Assembly: GCA_037447655.1 (NCBI GenBank)
Contig: JBBHKE010003565.1
Coordinates: forward strand, 1-64,000
Length of the DNA: 64,000 nucleotides
Direction of reading: 5' to 3'
From: Zygnema cylindricum
Lineage: Eukaryota; Streptophyta; Zygnematophyceae; Zygnematales; Zygnemataceae
The notes below the pieces were generated by a model that saw only the letters and a program-made list of their open reading frames with translations, was not told the DNA's origin and did no database searches. The position numbers were made by a program, and so were the translations under genes. Shown here piece after piece: positions 19,640-32,039 of this stretch (positions are counted from its first letter, which is position 1; each line of letters opens with the position of its first letter).

Positions 19640-20935
19640 TAGACCAATAAAAAACGGATTTAAAATAAAGTAGGATGCGGAAGCATACACAGAAACATAC
19701 ACAAAAAAAAACACCCACCGAAATGCTGAAGGTTTTTTGACATAAAAGATAACTCTCCTGCTCTCTCTACTTCACCTTAAAACACTCCAAACGCCAAACG
19801 CTAAGTTTGGCAAATCAAACATTAACACGCAATACCGCGCTTATCAAAAGTAGCTAACAAAAGAACTACATTTTACAAACGGACATATCAGAAACTACAT
19901 AGACTGAGGCAAATACAACCTTTTACTCAAACCGAAACAACATCCAACGTGAACCGAAAATTGAATTGCCGGTTTACTAAAGCTCGCGCGATCCCAAACT
20001 TGTGCCAACAAAAACAAGATAGCTATATAAAACACTGACAATAGACGACGTTAAACGAAACCAATAGCTACACAGGACATACGTCGGTTCGCCGAAACAT
20101 CAAAAGCCCGATTCTACAATGCAACAAGTACCAAAAGTACCAACTCAACCGTACACATTGTCAGTTATGCATGCCATGGAGTCGAAATCCCGAGTCTGTC
20201 TTGCAGTTGCCCTAAGTCATGGTCAACATGTGATTACACTTGGCCAACATCCACGAATATTAAACATGGAATAATTTTGAAATAATATCTCTAGCAAATA
20301 TCAATTTTAGTTCATCTGCACTCATCAAAACCATGCAATTCAGGCGATATTTGATCAACACGAAAGGTGATGAAGACCTAACGTAATTCTCGTTCTAGAT
20401 TTCTCAGGCTCACAGGATAGGTAGCAAAATAGAAATTTACATTGAAGAAAATGAAAATTCAAGTTCACACTAAAAGACTAAGGTGCAAAAACTTTGAAAC
20501 TTGATATTACTCAATAAATTTTCCAAAAACCGGTATAACACTTTACGGTGACGAGCCATCATTTGAAAGCTCCTAAAACAGTAAAAAACTTTCCTTTATC
20601 GACTAGAAAGGCTCTAAAACACAAATAAGAGGATCGAGAAAGGTCAAAAGAGAACTCACCACCAAAAAACAAACTAACTTTAACAGAAACGCCGAGGTTA
20701 AACAGTTAAACGTCACCACCAAATAACCATTTCAATAAGGTTCAGATTTTTTTGAAAAACCCTTTTGTGAAAGTCACTATGACAAATATAGTGCACATTC
20801 GACTTTCAAATGCATCTGCCAACCTTTCTATTTTCAAATATTGTCTATTCTAACCCATAAATTTTTGTGTTTGAAACTTTTGCTGACATCTAACACGTAT
20901 CGGTTGTTGAAAAGGAGGAAGAGGCAACGCGGAGC
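19640..20935. other. No gene; possible 5' LTR of element E
   Basis: It adjoins the primer-binding site of E on the side where the 5' LTR should be (plus-strand edge TGATAGACC). No second copy exists in the window to prove it. I see no coding sequence. Confidence 0.35.
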
Positions 20936-21126
20936 TGGATACTAAGAGAAAGAGAGAGAGGAGCAGGGAGTTGTGGAGGTGGGGTGTATAGAGGTGAGGG
21001 AGGAGGAGGGGGACGAGGAGGTGCGGTTAGTGAAGGAGAGGGAGTAGTAGGGGAGTTAAGAGGACGTGGGGATTGTGGAGGACGATTAGGAGGAGGGGAG
21101 GAATGAGGTGGTGGTGGTGGTTGTAG
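20936..21126. repeat. Purine-rich GGAGG/GAGGTG low-complexity tract
   Basis: About 190 bp almost free of pyrimidine runs on the plus strand (GAGAGAGAGGAG, GGAGGAGGGGGA, GGTGGTGGTGG). The proline-rich minus-strand ORF (20890-21144) is its translation and not evidence for a gene. Confidence 0.7.
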
Positions 21127-21228
21127 CACTGCAAAACATTGCAAGAAAAAAATCCATTGTCAATCACAGTGTTTTATTGCCGCAAAATTAGCAGTTTCTT
21201 CTCAAAAATTTTAACTTCATGGAGGGTA

Positions 21229-22324
21229 TGTTGTCCTTGGCCTATTTCAGCCATGGATTACTCACGGAAGACACCCACAGACTACTCCAAAACAGCTGTG
21301 TTTCAGACAACACAGATTACTCCACAATAAACAAAATCACCTCAAACTGCAGCAATATGCAGTATACTATAGACACTGTCAACTCCCAAAGTTACAGCTA
21401 AATCCACCAAGGAATCTAGAAGATATAAGCTCTAGAGTTTCCCAAAAACAACTGACAACTTCTCAAACTAACCAAGTAGACACACCACAGAAATCTACAG
21501 AATTGACAAAACAGAATGAAACTTAACACACATTTATTTTGTAGGTCAAAGAATATCTCTACAAAGTTTCATACAAAAAAATCAATCAGGGTGATCACAT
21601 CATCAGGTCAAAGTTGCAGAAAAATAGTCTGCCATGGCTTTGATAAACTTCAACTGATAATCAAAAGTATTGTAAGTCCTACAAGTTATACTTACTCTAC
21701 TGATTCCTACGCTAATCCTAAAGCTACACGTGTCACTACTCTAAGAATGAAATACTATTTTATAATGCGTTAAACTACAAACAGATGTTTCTCAAGTATT
21801 TACAAATATTTGTCCGTACAAAAAGTGTTACCGATGCTTAGTCATTTTGTGGTCCCCGAGTGAATCACGTCCTTAGAATAGTGTGAACCTCCAAGTATAT
21901 CGGCGGCCGCCGTGCGCACTTCAAATGTACCATGAACCATTTTTGTCGAAGTTGAATCGTGCCACTTACATCGTGTCCGTACTAAGACTTCGTCTTTTAC
22001 CATAAATGTCGGTAACTGATTTATTGTCCACTTGCCAAATATGATTGCCCTACTGTTGCCTTACTTTTCTATTAATTCCGTTTGTTTTATTATGTTACAA
22101 ATCACACACTTTGTAATGTTTCACGTCAGATCGCTTTGAGATCTGCTGTCCATTTCAAATGCTTGTTAGCGCCACTCAATTTGACCTTCACGTCACTTTT
22201 GTATTATACGTATAATTACTCCCCCAATCCGCAAATCCATTTGAACCTGCACGTTAAATTAAGTTAGTACTTAATCATTATAACTCGTGTCAAGTACGCA
22301 CGAAACTATCTTTTCAAAACAACA
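21229..22324 (-). repeat. LTR related to those of element B and the 50 kb solo LTR
   Basis: TGTTGTCC...CAAAACAACA, 1096 bp. The left ~550 bp matches the left part of the B LTRs, including the ATG context for gag (CAGCCATGG). The right ~160 bp (CCCCCAATCCGCAAATCC, GTACGCACGAAACT) matches the right end of the solo LTR at 50068-51637. No target duplication is visible, so it may be the 3' LTR of fragment F or a recombinant. Confidence 0.7.
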
Positions 22325-22690
22325 GAGGTGCCATAGAATGAAGTCATTAGCAGGCATTTTTATGTCTTCCCACATTTGAGTATCGTTCTCCGCGGTTTTC
22401 ACGACCGCTGTTCCCGGTGCCGTGGCTATAAGAGTAAGGGGTGTCTCCTTCCCTTTCCCATTATTTGACACACTGTTGTCCTCATCATCTGCCTTCTTCG
22501 TAGAAGCAGTTGCTGCTGCGGGAAATCTTACTCCTCCAAATCCTAATGAAGTTCTTGAAGGTGGACGTTTCACTTGTCCACAGATGATACCCCAATATCG
22601 TTTTTCGCACAAAGATCCCATCATCATGGCTTCCCAATAAATAAACCCTGATCCATTGAAGGTGGGCATCAAGAGGGTGGGTCCATAACC
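22325..22690 (-). pseudogene. gag: Short copia gag remnant F with half-tRNA primer site
   Basis: A primer-binding site GGTTATGGACCCACC (22690 to 22676, one mismatch to the consensus) is followed on the minus strand by MPTFNGSGFIYWEAMMMGSL and CEKRYWGIICGQVKRPPS. These align with the gag start of element G (LLFDGTDFTYWEFIMEGLLF, EKHLWEIFSRQVRCSPSS). Only ~120 residues remain before the LTR at 22324. One frame change lies near the start. Confidence 0.7.
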
Positions 22691-23402
22691 TCAAATTCAA
22701 TGTCCTCTATTGGACTATACAATCTAGGAAGCCTCTAGATAGTGTTTAACTAACCCACTTCAAGCCACAACCACTACTGCCCAAGATAGAAAAATCATAG
22801 TTTGACTTTCACTTTGTGTAGCATGGACTCCTTTGAGTCAGTAGGAAAAAAAATCACTTAAAACGGACAACCGACCGATTAATTATGAGCTGGCAAAGTT
22901 GCCAAGTTTATAGAAACTCTCAAAGGGATAGAGGTCACTTCCTACCAAATTCTCTAAGTCCTAAACCCCTCTCACAACCCCTATCTACTGATGTACAAAC
23001 CAATCAAATGAGTGTAGGGTACAGAAAGGTACTACGGCCGATGTACTTTCTGTACAGCTTGTGTTCGGAAAGGCCATTGAGTGGACGCATGTCCACTTTT
23101 AACTCGTCCTTGTGTTCTCCAAAATTCCCCCAACCGAATGTTTTCTCTCCTTGTGTTGCCAGGTCACGCCACGTCCACAAACCGTCAAGATGACCACTCC
23201 ACAATTTTGGCAACGATATGTGCTGTCAGATCACAAATCGACATTCAATATTGGTTGTCGAAACAAATGTCTGATTTATTTGTTTTGTGCCGATAAAACA
23301 CTTTGTTCTATGTTCTTTCGTCCTTCATTCTCTTAATTGAATTTATGGTCTGAACAGTGTTTAAATAATTATCAAACCTAATGTATCCTAACGGACTTCT
23401 AT
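22691..23402 (-). other. No gene; presumed 5' LTR side of fragment F
   Basis: The sequence to the right of the F primer-binding site should be its 5' LTR, but it does not match the LTR at 21229-22324. I see no genes. Confidence 0.35.
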
Positions 23403-23411
23403 GACAGACTG

Positions 23412-23620
23412 GTAATAGCTAATGGCTACGCCGCGCTCTGTCGGTCGAAGGTTTGAGTCCTGCCGGACTCAACCTTTTGTCGAGAGTGACATAAGTCACT
23501 CTTTAGTCCTGCATGCTAAACTTGGACAGCCATGGCTCAACCACCCTCTCTATCCCTCAGTGACTACAACAATTATGGTGGGTAGAGAGAGAAGGTGGAG
23601 GCAAGTTGTCCGCCTTTTTC
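23412..23620 (+). mobile_element. SINE-like element with tRNA-like head
   Basis: The head has a tRNA-like string (TAATGGCTACGCCGCGCTC, then GGTTTGAGTCC as a B box) followed by CTCAACCTTTT. The body (CAGCCATGGCTCAACCACCC, CAGTGACTAC, GGAGGCAAGTTG) aligns with the reverse complement of a segment inside both LTRs of element G (59352-59600 and 62478-62715), where the core is CAGCCATGGCT...AGTGACT...GAGAGTGGAGCGAGAGGCA. No target duplication is evident, so the borders are approximate. Confidence 0.55.
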
Positions 23621-23689
23621 TTTTCATATTTGGACTGAACTATTTAGACTTTGAAAATACCATATTAATTTAATAATTTCAACATTTAA

Positions 23690-24115
23690 CACAATATTTC
23701 TATGTAGTTCTCGGCTCATTAAAACTTTTTTACAGCTTACAATCTAAACTATTTTCCTATTTTCAGTTAAGTACGCAGTTTGTACAATATGTCTGTAGTT
23801 TCTAGCTCATTTAACTTTTTGACATGTTAGGACTTCAACTAATTTCTTGTTTTTAGTCTAATAGATATTATCACATTTTTTTATAGTTTCTTTGGTGTTG
23901 ATGTACGTAGTTTTGAAATTAAAACTTTCCTACAACTTCCAATCTGAACTATATTCTTTTTTTTCAGTTTAGTACACATTTTTGACACTACATGGTTGTT
24001 TTTGGCTCATTATAATTGTTTGTACAACTTACAATCTGCACTATATTCATTTTCTATTTCAGTACACAGTTTTAACACTACAACATGGTTTTTTTCAGGT
24101 CATTATAATTTTTCG
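23690..24115. repeat. Degenerate ~115 bp tandem repeat
   Basis: About four imperfect units share CTCATTAWAACTTTTTTACA, ACAAYTTACAATCTRMACTATATTC and TTTCAGTTWAGTACRCAGTTT. The region is AT-rich and non-coding. Confidence 0.6.
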
Positions 24116-24460
24116 GGGCGGGTAAGGAATAAAAGAAGTAATATTTGGTGATGATAATTCAAAACTACACACTTGTCTTGATAACGACCATCCAAATTGT
24201 CATGAAAACGTTCTTGGCGTCCATATTTGACGACCTACATATTCGACAAATAACTCAAACGACTATAATGAAATTGGTGGCCAACATTATAACTAGGACA
24301 CTATATCGACAAACAAGTGCTCAACCTCATTCAAATGGTTTGTATTATATAGAAATAAGGTCAAGAAGAAGAAGTCCTCATCCACACCTTCTCCTATTGC
24401 GGCTCCTAATCGGATCTACCGGATCTACTAGATCTGGCCAATTCATCTCCAGATCAGAGG

Positions 24461-25660
24461 GTGAAAGATTTCGGCTTCGTAGGAGAGATTTTTGAAAAGG
24501 GTTCTCCTTCCAAACCACTTCCAAAAGAGGAGAAAGAGAAACAAGAAGGGGTGGTGTTGATCGAAGATCGTCTCAATGAGTATTTTGACGGCTTTTTCAC
24601 TCTTTTATATCAACAAATCACGGATGCCAATCGAAAGGGGAAATTTAAGGTAGAAGAAGAGGATCCGATCTTTAATACTTTTGAGGTGGCTTCGGATGGA
24701 GGGGTTGAGGATGACGATATTTTGAGGGAGGCTCTCAGAATGGGGAAGTTTGTGATCGAGAATGACTCGGATCTAGAAAATGAATCCAATGACAAGTTAC
24801 CGATCCCTTCAATGCCAGGGAAGATCTTTCTTTTCAACGGATCTTACTAACAAATTTGGAAGAAGTACATCAAAGCTCAACTCATCCTCCGTCACCTTTG
24901 GAAGATCGTGAATGGAGAAGAAAAGATGTCGATCGATGATCCGAAGGCTCGCCGCCTTTGGAAGAAGAAAAATCTTGCCGCAATCAACAGTCTTATGCAA
25001 TCTTATACCGCTTCGATACATGATCATTTCCTTACCCGAGATACGGCGCATGAGTGTTGGAAGGCGCTCAAAGGCCAATTTGAGAGGAGGCTCCAAAACA
25101 AGGGGCAATATGCCTACACGGATTTTATCCAATTTAAGATAAAGTCTAACGAATCAATTGATGATGCCATCAAGTGATATTATATTATTGTGGAGCAACT
25201 CTTGAATAACAGCCAGATTATTATCAAGGAGAATAAAGTGATCGGTCTCATCAATGCGTTACCCGAAAATTTTACTTATCTTAAAGAAATATTTTGGGCG
25301 CAAACGAATCCGACCCATGAATTTATCGTGAATTACCTTAAAACCAGTGAGAAAAATTGCGGAGGCCCTCCTAAAGCTCCGGCCTCGAGTGGATCTATGA
25401 ACGCATCCTCTGAAGAACCCGCGGATCTAAATTTTCTCCGTGGGGGAAGAGGGGGAAGGGGAAAAGGAGGCGGATCTAGCGGAAGGGGGAGAAGCAACGA
25501 AAGGAGGGGAAACTTTCCCGGCCAACCTCTTTTCCAAGACCAGTCGTGACCTGTTTTCGTTGCAAAAAGGCCGGTCACATGTCCTCCTCATGCCGGGATA
25601 TGGAGACACAATGTCACTATTCCGGGAAATGAGGACATATTAGTCCCCAATGTTACCCGA
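24461..25660 (+). pseudogene. gag: Gag of element C
   Basis: Pieces at 24461-24850, 24908-25177 and 25190-25549 share one coding order. They comprise an N-terminal acidic region (KFVIENDSDLENES), a UBN2-type capsid (RRLWKKKNLAAINSLMQSY, HECWKALKGQFERRLQNKGQ, KVIGLINALPENFTYLKE) and a Gly/Arg-rich linker (LNFLRGGRGGRGKGGGSSGR). Two adjacent zinc-knuckle-like motifs follow at ~25550-25660 (CFRCKKAGHMSSSC-type, then CHYSGK..GHISPQC). In-frame stops lie at ~24848 and ~25175, with a frameshift near 25549. Confidence 0.82.
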
Positions 25661-25819
25661 GAGATGACGGCAGCGGCGGTCGCGCCGGCGACAACGGCTG
25701 ATTTAATGGACGTGGCGGTGGTCAATTTGATAGAGGGGGGCGTGGTGGACGTGGCGGCCGATTCGGCGGCCATGGCCACTTCGTTTGGGAGAACGACAAA
25801 CGAGACGAAGAACCGATTA

Positions 25820-27364
25820 TTTTTTTTATGCTAGGTGTCACCAACAGATCTACGTCCTTCGAAACGCAAAACGAGAAGGAGTGGATCATTGACCCCGGTG
25901 CTTCGCATAATGTACGTACGGACGGCACACTTTTCCATAAAATGCGCGCCTTAATTGTACCGAAAATCATTACCGTCGTAAGTGGTCAAGTTATTTCAAT
26001 TGGCACAATTGGTATTGTAGGACTTCACTTGATTTTGCTAGGTCGAAATGGATCTGACGAATCTCTGAGATTGAACTATTGGACGTGCTCTATATTCCGG
26101 GCGGCTCAGCGAATCTTTTGAGCGTACTCCAAATCCAGAGATCTGGCGCCAGCGTGTACGCCTATTCTACCATCAAAATTGTAGGATCTGATGGAATTAC
26201 GATCGGTGCGGAAGAAGTGTCTAACGCATTCTATGGTTGTCTTTTATGGAAGCGTCCAAAGTCAAAGCGTCATGATGACGACATCATTAGACAGATCGCC
26301 AAAATTAAAGGAGATTTGACGCTATAGCATCATCGCATGTGCCATATGTTAGAACAAAATCTAAAACGTATGATCAAAGTCGGTTCCACGCGCGGTCTAG
26401 ATTTGACGTAAGGAGAAAAAGTCAACGGTTGTGACGCATGTAGTTAATGGCGTCAGATCCGCAAATCCCATCCTACCAAAGACACTAATTTTCAATCGAG
26501 GCATCCACTTGAAAAAATACACGTGGATCTTTGTGGTGACGTGAAGCTAAAAAGCTTGGGGGGGAACAAATAGTCGACGACTACTCCAGATTTACTTGGG
26601 TATATCTACTAAAATATAAATTTGATGCATCCGCAAAGTTTGAAAAGTGGCATGTTATGGCCGAGCGACAACGTGAGAGAAAATTAAAGGCGGTTCGGTC
26701 TGATAATGGCGAGGTGTTTAAGGCATTTGTTTCTTATTGTAAGAAATGGCGGATTAAGCAAAAATTTACGGCATCATACTCACCGGTATCGAATGGAATC
26801 GACGAGTGTAAAAATCGAACACTTCAAGAAATGGTGCGCTCGATGATTTACGGATCGGGAAGAAAGGAGTATCTATGGGGAGATGCAATATTAACGGCTA
26901 ATTATATTTGTAACCGTCGACTTACCTCTATTTCGGGAAATAAGACTCCTCACGAGTTATGGTATGGTCGAAAACCCTCGTTACATAATTTACGAATTTG
27001 GGGGTGTCAGACGACGGTGTATATCGAATCCGTAAAACAACGAGGCAAATTTCCTTCTCGTAGTTGGTCGGGAATCTTTGTGGGGTATAGCTCTAAAGGG
27101 AGTTTATACCGGGTTTATGATCAAATTCGTCATGTAATTGAAGAGAGTCATAATGTGAATTTTCATGAAGATCTCAAAGTTGTTATTTCTCGTTCCGAAA
27201 AATTCTTTACTAATCATGATTTTCTTCAAGTAAATGAGACACTCTCTTTTCCTCATCTCGATGATTCGGATTCCGAATATGAGGCGGATCCGATCGTCAA
27301 TATTAAGAGGGGGAAAGCTAATTCCGAAACTCATCCGGAATTAATTAATTTTGACGAGATCTGA
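25820..27364 (+). pseudogene. Protease and integrase of element C
   Basis: The protease motif is EWIIDPGASHNV (~25880-25915), with DPGA instead of the common DSGA. Pre-integrase and the first integrase catalytic region are broken (HHRMCHM, EKIHVDLCGDV, ~26330-26560). The 235-codon ORF 26657-27364 has AVRSDNGEVFKAF (second Asp), NGIDECKNRTLQEM (Glu retained) and WGCQTTVYIESVKQRGKFPSRS. Stops at 26323 and ~26570 and a frameshift before 26657 make it non-functional. Confidence 0.85.
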
Positions 27365-27379
27365 AGTGGAAAGTCTCAA

Positions 27380-29182
27380 ATGTCTTCGGACACTCGCCGA
27401 TCTAAAATTTCCGAATCTTTGAGTGCTTCATTCCACGAGGAAGAAACCGAAATCGAACAATCCGCAAATGAAAAAGAAAACGACATCCCATTGAGAAGGA
27501 GTCAACGCGAGAAAAAGGGGAAGAAACCGGATCGGTTATCATTTGATCGCAAAGGTGGAAATATCAAAAAATCCAATTATTTTATCTCGGCGGCCTCGGA
27601 GGAGGCATTTATTTTGTAGCAATCATTAACCGAGAATATGCCCGGCGATCCCCAATCTTATGCCGAGGCACGAAGTTCTATGGATTGGGAGGATAAGTGG
27701 AAACCGGCATGGGAGAGAGAATTAATAAAACTTTTGAGGAGGTGAGTTTACCGGAGGGGAAGAAGGTGATTGATGCTAAATGGATATTTACAACAAAAAC
27801 TGGTGCTACAGCGGAGATAATTAAATATAAGGCTAGATTGGTGTGTAAGGGTTTTCAACAAGTAGAGGGGGTTGATTATTCGAAAACTTATGCACCAGTT
27901 GTTAAGTTTGATTCTTTGAGAATGATAATTGCTATTGCAGCCGCGCGGAATAAACACACACATCAGATGGATGTAGAAACAACCTTTTCAAATGGAGAAT
28001 TAGAAGAGGAGGTCTATATGAAGGTGCCTGAGGGTGTGCCTTCAAAGGGAGAAAAAATATGGCGGCTGCGAAAATCCTTGTACGGAATAAAACAAGCGCC
28101 GAGGAAAAGGTACCTTTGTCTTCATAAAGTACTTACTAATTATGGTTTTGTTTGTACAATTTCAGATACCGGAGTTTACGTGAAAGGAGAGGGAAAGGAC
28201 CAAATTATTTTTTCTGTGTATGTCGATGACTTCCTAATGATTAGACTTCCTAATGATTAGTGACACGTTGTCTGTTATTAATTAGTTAAAAGATTACCTA
28301 AGCATATATATTAAAGTTAAGCATTTTGGAGAAGTAAGGTTAATTTTGGGGATAGAAGTCATAAGGTCCAACGAGAATGTAATTAAATTAAGTTAACCTC
28401 AGTACTATAGAGAGGTCTTGACTAGATTTGGTATGATTAGCGCGAAACCTGTCTCGACGCCATTAGATCCAAAAGTACCATACAGAAAGTACGAAGAGGA
28501 AGAAAATGTTTTAACACCATACAGTGAAGCAGTTGGTAGTTTGATGTATTTAAGTGTAGGCACGCGTCCAGATATTGCGCCGGCAGTGTCAGTTATTAGT
28601 CGTTATTGTAACACTCCAAAAAAAAATCATAGGGAGGCAGTGAAAAAAATATTTCGCTACTTCGCTGGTACAATCGATTTTGGCTTGGTATATACTTCCA
28701 AACGAGACTCTTTGCAGTGTATCGGTTACTGCGACGCAGATTGGGGAGGAGATTTTGACAGTGGAAAATCCACGTCAGGATACGCTTTTATTTTGGGCCG
28801 CGCGGCAGTATCTTGGAGTTCGCGACTCCAACCTACGGTTGCGCTAAGTTCCACGCAATCAGAATATATGTCTGCGTGTCATTCTGGGAAGGCGTCTGTG
28901 TGGATCAAGGAAATGCTTGGTGAGTTGGGCGTGTTAATTGGCTGCCTGCAAATTTTTGTTGACAGCATGAGCTCGAAGGCGCTCGTGAAAAATCCGGTCT
29001 TTTACAAACGTACAAAATATATACACATCCAGTGGCACTTCGTAGAAGATTTGGTTGCGGCAAAGGAGATTGAGTTTATGTACGTGTCCACTTTGGAGGA
29101 GGCCGCAGATATGTTGACTAAAACTGGGGTTTATGACGTACTTTTACGTGGAAGACCTAAGTTAGCATTGTTCTCAATTTAA
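27380..29182 (+). pseudogene. pol: Reverse transcriptase and RNase H of element C
   Basis: The linker ORF (27380-27619) leads to RT at 27697-28260 (DAKWIFTTKTGATAE, KARLVCKGFQQVEGVDYSKT, HTHQMDVETTFSNGELEEEV, SLYGIKQAPR, catalytic YVDD at 28219-28230). A short 16 bp repeat (CTTCCTAATGATTAGA) creates a stop just after it. RNase H at 28418-29182 keeps CIGYCDADWGGD, TQSEYMSACHS and FVDSMSSKALVKN and ends TLEEAADMLTK. The segment 28260-28417 is frame-broken. Confidence 0.88.
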
Positions 29183-29210
29183 GAGGGGGGTTTCACAATG
29201 AGAGGGAGAT

Positions 29211-29704
29211 TGTTATATTCATTGGGAAACGGCGTCTCAGTTTGTTAAGCGTTGTACTATAGTTTATGTAGTTAGGGTGTGACGTAGTTTGGTGTGATAT
29301 GATTGGTTTGTCTTAAGTATAGTTTGGTTTAGTTTTGCATGCGTAGTCCTTTAGATTCGTACGGTAGTCGTATGTTTTCGTTTGGTACCTTATATTTATG
29401 TACGGCGTTCTTATATTTTTGTATAGTACTGCATATAGTACTTTTCGCTTTGTTTGTTCTTTTTGTTTATATGTTTGCGTGCGTACTTTTGTACGACGTG
29501 CGATAGAGTAGTACCTTTGGTAGGAGTTTGGAGTATTTAGGACTTAGTCGTTTGGCGGAAAAGTAATCTTTTTGTAAGAGGGGAAAAACTTCCGTTGAAA
29601 TATGTTTGTCTTTTGATGGATTGCTCTCTTCTTGTAGTCTCTTGCTTCCGCACTACATTCATTCCTTCTTCTATCATATTGTGGTTTATTATAACAATTC
29701 AACA
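29211..29704 (+). repeat. 3' LTR of element C (borders inferred)
   Basis: The LTR starts TGTTATATTCATTGGG directly after a purine tract (ATGAGAGGGAGAT) and ends ATAACAATTCAACA where transposase-like coding begins. The TGTT/AACA ends fit an LTR, but no second copy is present to confirm it. Confidence 0.65.
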
Positions 29705-30492
29705 GTAGTGCACGCGGTCGTAGACCACCAAATGAGATTTATAAATATAAATTTGGGATCACCAAGGTCAATTCACGATTATATAATTTTTAGAAGATCA
29801 AAATTGGGGAAAAAAATTGAGAAAAAAATGCATGCAATTGGTAGTGTTTTCCAATGGGGAAGTATTGACGTTTTTCTATACCTTATAAGGGATTCCGGCT
29901 ACGGATTATCCCCCAATCTAATAGTGTCATACCCTTGTACATGACTAACTCCATTGCAAACGAAGTTTAATTTTCAACATGCATCACTTAAGATGGTAGT
30001 GGAGAGAGCATTCGGGAAGTTGAAATGTCAATGGAGATTCCTTCTAAAAATATTGCATCCTAAAAAATAATCGTTGTTGACATTCATTTTGGATGCTTCT
30101 ATCTTGCATAATATCTCCATTGCACGGAATAAAACAAACATCGATTGGGAGCTTGAGTTTCGGAACGAGCAAGCGAAAAATGAAAGTGGCGTTTGACAAA
30201 GAGCCGCTCGAATCGCTAGGGCTCAAGAACAACAAGAACGACGAGTTCAATAAGGTAGAGAAGTGGAAAGAAGAATGTTTGGTCCTAGTACCTCCACAAT
30301 CCAAATATGAAAATAAGAGATATTTTATGTGACTATGTTACAAGGACATGGATGGGGGAACATGAGAATGATGGTGTATACATTTCGGACATCGAAGTGA
30401 GGGATTTGGATATTGAAGTTGATGACGTTGGGCAAACGCTTCATCGTAGCAGTACCAAAGATACTACCGATGACATGGACCTTGACGAGTAA
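29705..30492 (+). pseudogene. PIF/Harbinger-like transposase, 3' part, degenerate
   Basis: Translated pieces resemble a plant PIF/Harbinger DDE nuclease: HAVVDHQMRFININLGSPRS, SIHDYIIFRRSKL, LIRDSGYGLSPNLIV, then after a stop LTPLQTKFNFQHASLKMVVE and RAFGKLKCQWRFLL. The tail is acidic and in another frame (DIEVRDLDIEVDDVGQTLHR, ending DDMDLDE). Stops after SYPCT and frameshifts near 30190 and 30330 show a dead gene. The 5' half is missing. Its start coincides with the end of the C LTR, so C probably inserted into it. Confidence 0.7.
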
Positions 30493-30727
30493 CCATTTTG
30501 ATATGTTGCATGTACGGTGATGATGTTTAGTCTATTTTTTTCTCAAGATTACACTTTTTTGTACAATTTTATCGTTTTTGGGTTTACAAAAATCGCTTAT
30601 ACTGCAGATGTCTAGTGTGATCTATAACATTTAAATTTTAGTCGAATAACATAGCCAACATTTTTGTTTTATGTTTTCTTAGATTTGGTTTATAATTTTT
30701 AGTGTTTCTGTTTTAATCTTTATTTTA

Positions 30728-31440
30728 TTGCCATGTCTCTATCTTTTGTCTCTTGTGACAATTGTGCTCTATCGATCTCTTTCCCTAATTTTATCTTTTA
30801 TCTCTTTTATACCTTTTGGCTTTCTGTCTCACTGTCTCTCTCTCTGTATCTCTCTATTTTTGTGTCTTTGTCTTATGTCTCTCTGTCACATGACTGTGTC
30901 TCGCTGTCTCTCTCTGTGTATCTCTCTATTTTTGTGTCTTTGTCTTGTGTCTCTCTGTCACGTGACTGTCTCTCTGTTTTTGTGTTTCTGTCTTATGTCT
31001 CTCTGTCACGTGACTCTCTCTCATGTCTCTTTGTTTGTCACGTATCTCTCTGTCATGTCTCTTTGTCTGTGATGTATCTCATGTCTCTTTGTCTGTCACA
31101 TATCTTTTTGTCTCTCAAATTTTGTCTCTTTGTCTATGTCTCATTATCTCTCTGTCTTTTATCTCTGTCTCTCTGTCTTTTATCTCTTTCTCTATCTCTC
31201 TGTCTCTTGTCTGTCTCTACCTCTTTGTCTTTCTCTCTTTTATTATGCTTTGTCTTTTTGTTTCTTTCTCTTTGTCTCTGCATGCTTCTCTTTGTTTCTG
31301 TTTTTCAGGCTCCATATCCGTCTCTCTGTCTTTTTATCTTGTGTCTCTTTGTCACTCTTTGTCTCTCTCTGTCTCCGTTGCAATATCTTATGTCTCTCTG
31401 TCTCTTTGTCTCCTTTATCTTGTTGTCTTATTGAGAACAA
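30728..31440. repeat. Pyrimidine-rich TGTCTCT simple repeat
   Basis: About 700 bp is built from variants of TGTCTCTCTGTC and CTTTGTCTCT on the plus strand. The Leu/Ser/Cys-rich ORFs in all three frames are repeat translations, not genes. Confidence 0.9.
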
Positions 31441-32039
31441 AGTTGAAGATACTCCACATCTTTCGATTTCATGTGTTATAAGTTACAAGTTTCAGCTACA
31501 GGTGTTCCCAGTTTCAGTTTTCATAGTTGCTCCCAATTTTTGTTTTCAGTGAATTCCAAGCTACTGCTGGACAATCAATTTACATTTCAATGGGAACTAC
31601 TGTGACTTCTAAGCCGTAAATTTCAACTACATGTGTTCTCATTCCTAATATTAGTTAACAATTTTGAGTAAGTGGTCAACTAACTTTGTCACTGACATCT
31701 TTCAACTGTTGAGGTCCTTTACCTTACGTGTTGAAATTGACTAATTTCCATGTTTGAGAAATGTTCCGATATAGTGATGACTTAAATTTATCAATTCCAG
31801 CCGCGGTTCTCGATAACAACAATCAAATGCTTACCATCCTCGGTATAAAACATAAGTGTATTGTTCCGTGAACAATAATACTCAGATTTAAGGATTCAAG
31901 TACGATAATCGTTTTAATGTGCTCTGCTGTAGAGCTCACTTATAATTAATAGATAGGTGATATAAACACTTGTTACAACAATAAATTACAGTGCTCACCT
32001 ACTTCAATCAGATGGTTTAAATGCGGAAATAAGCATTAT
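31441..32039. other. Unique spacer between inverted simple-repeat arms
   Basis: AT-rich single-copy sequence with no gene; it would form the loop of the large inverted structure described in the findings. Confidence 0.6.

Larger units (their letters stand above)
24461..29704 (+). mobile_element. Ty1/copia element C, 5' LTR missing
   Basis: Domains occur in copia order on the plus strand: gag, protease, integrase, RT, RNase H, polypurine tract, 3' LTR. No 5' LTR or primer-binding site is found upstream, so the element is 5' truncated. Multiple stops and frameshifts disrupt it. The decayed minus-strand element E is its closest relative in the window. Confidence 0.88.

Noticed and set aside
20890-21144. 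Proline-rich minus-strand ORF
   Set aside because: Low-complexity GGAGG tract; no start context or homologous protein seen.
24145-24340. Possible 5' half of the Harbinger-like transposase, separated by element C
   Set aside because: The translation shows no recognisable transposase motif, so I could not support the link.
30733-31552. Long Leu/Ser/Cys-rich ORFs in all plus frames (up to 233 codons)
   Set aside because: They are translations of the TGTCTCT simple repeat; all three frames are open and there is no domain signal.
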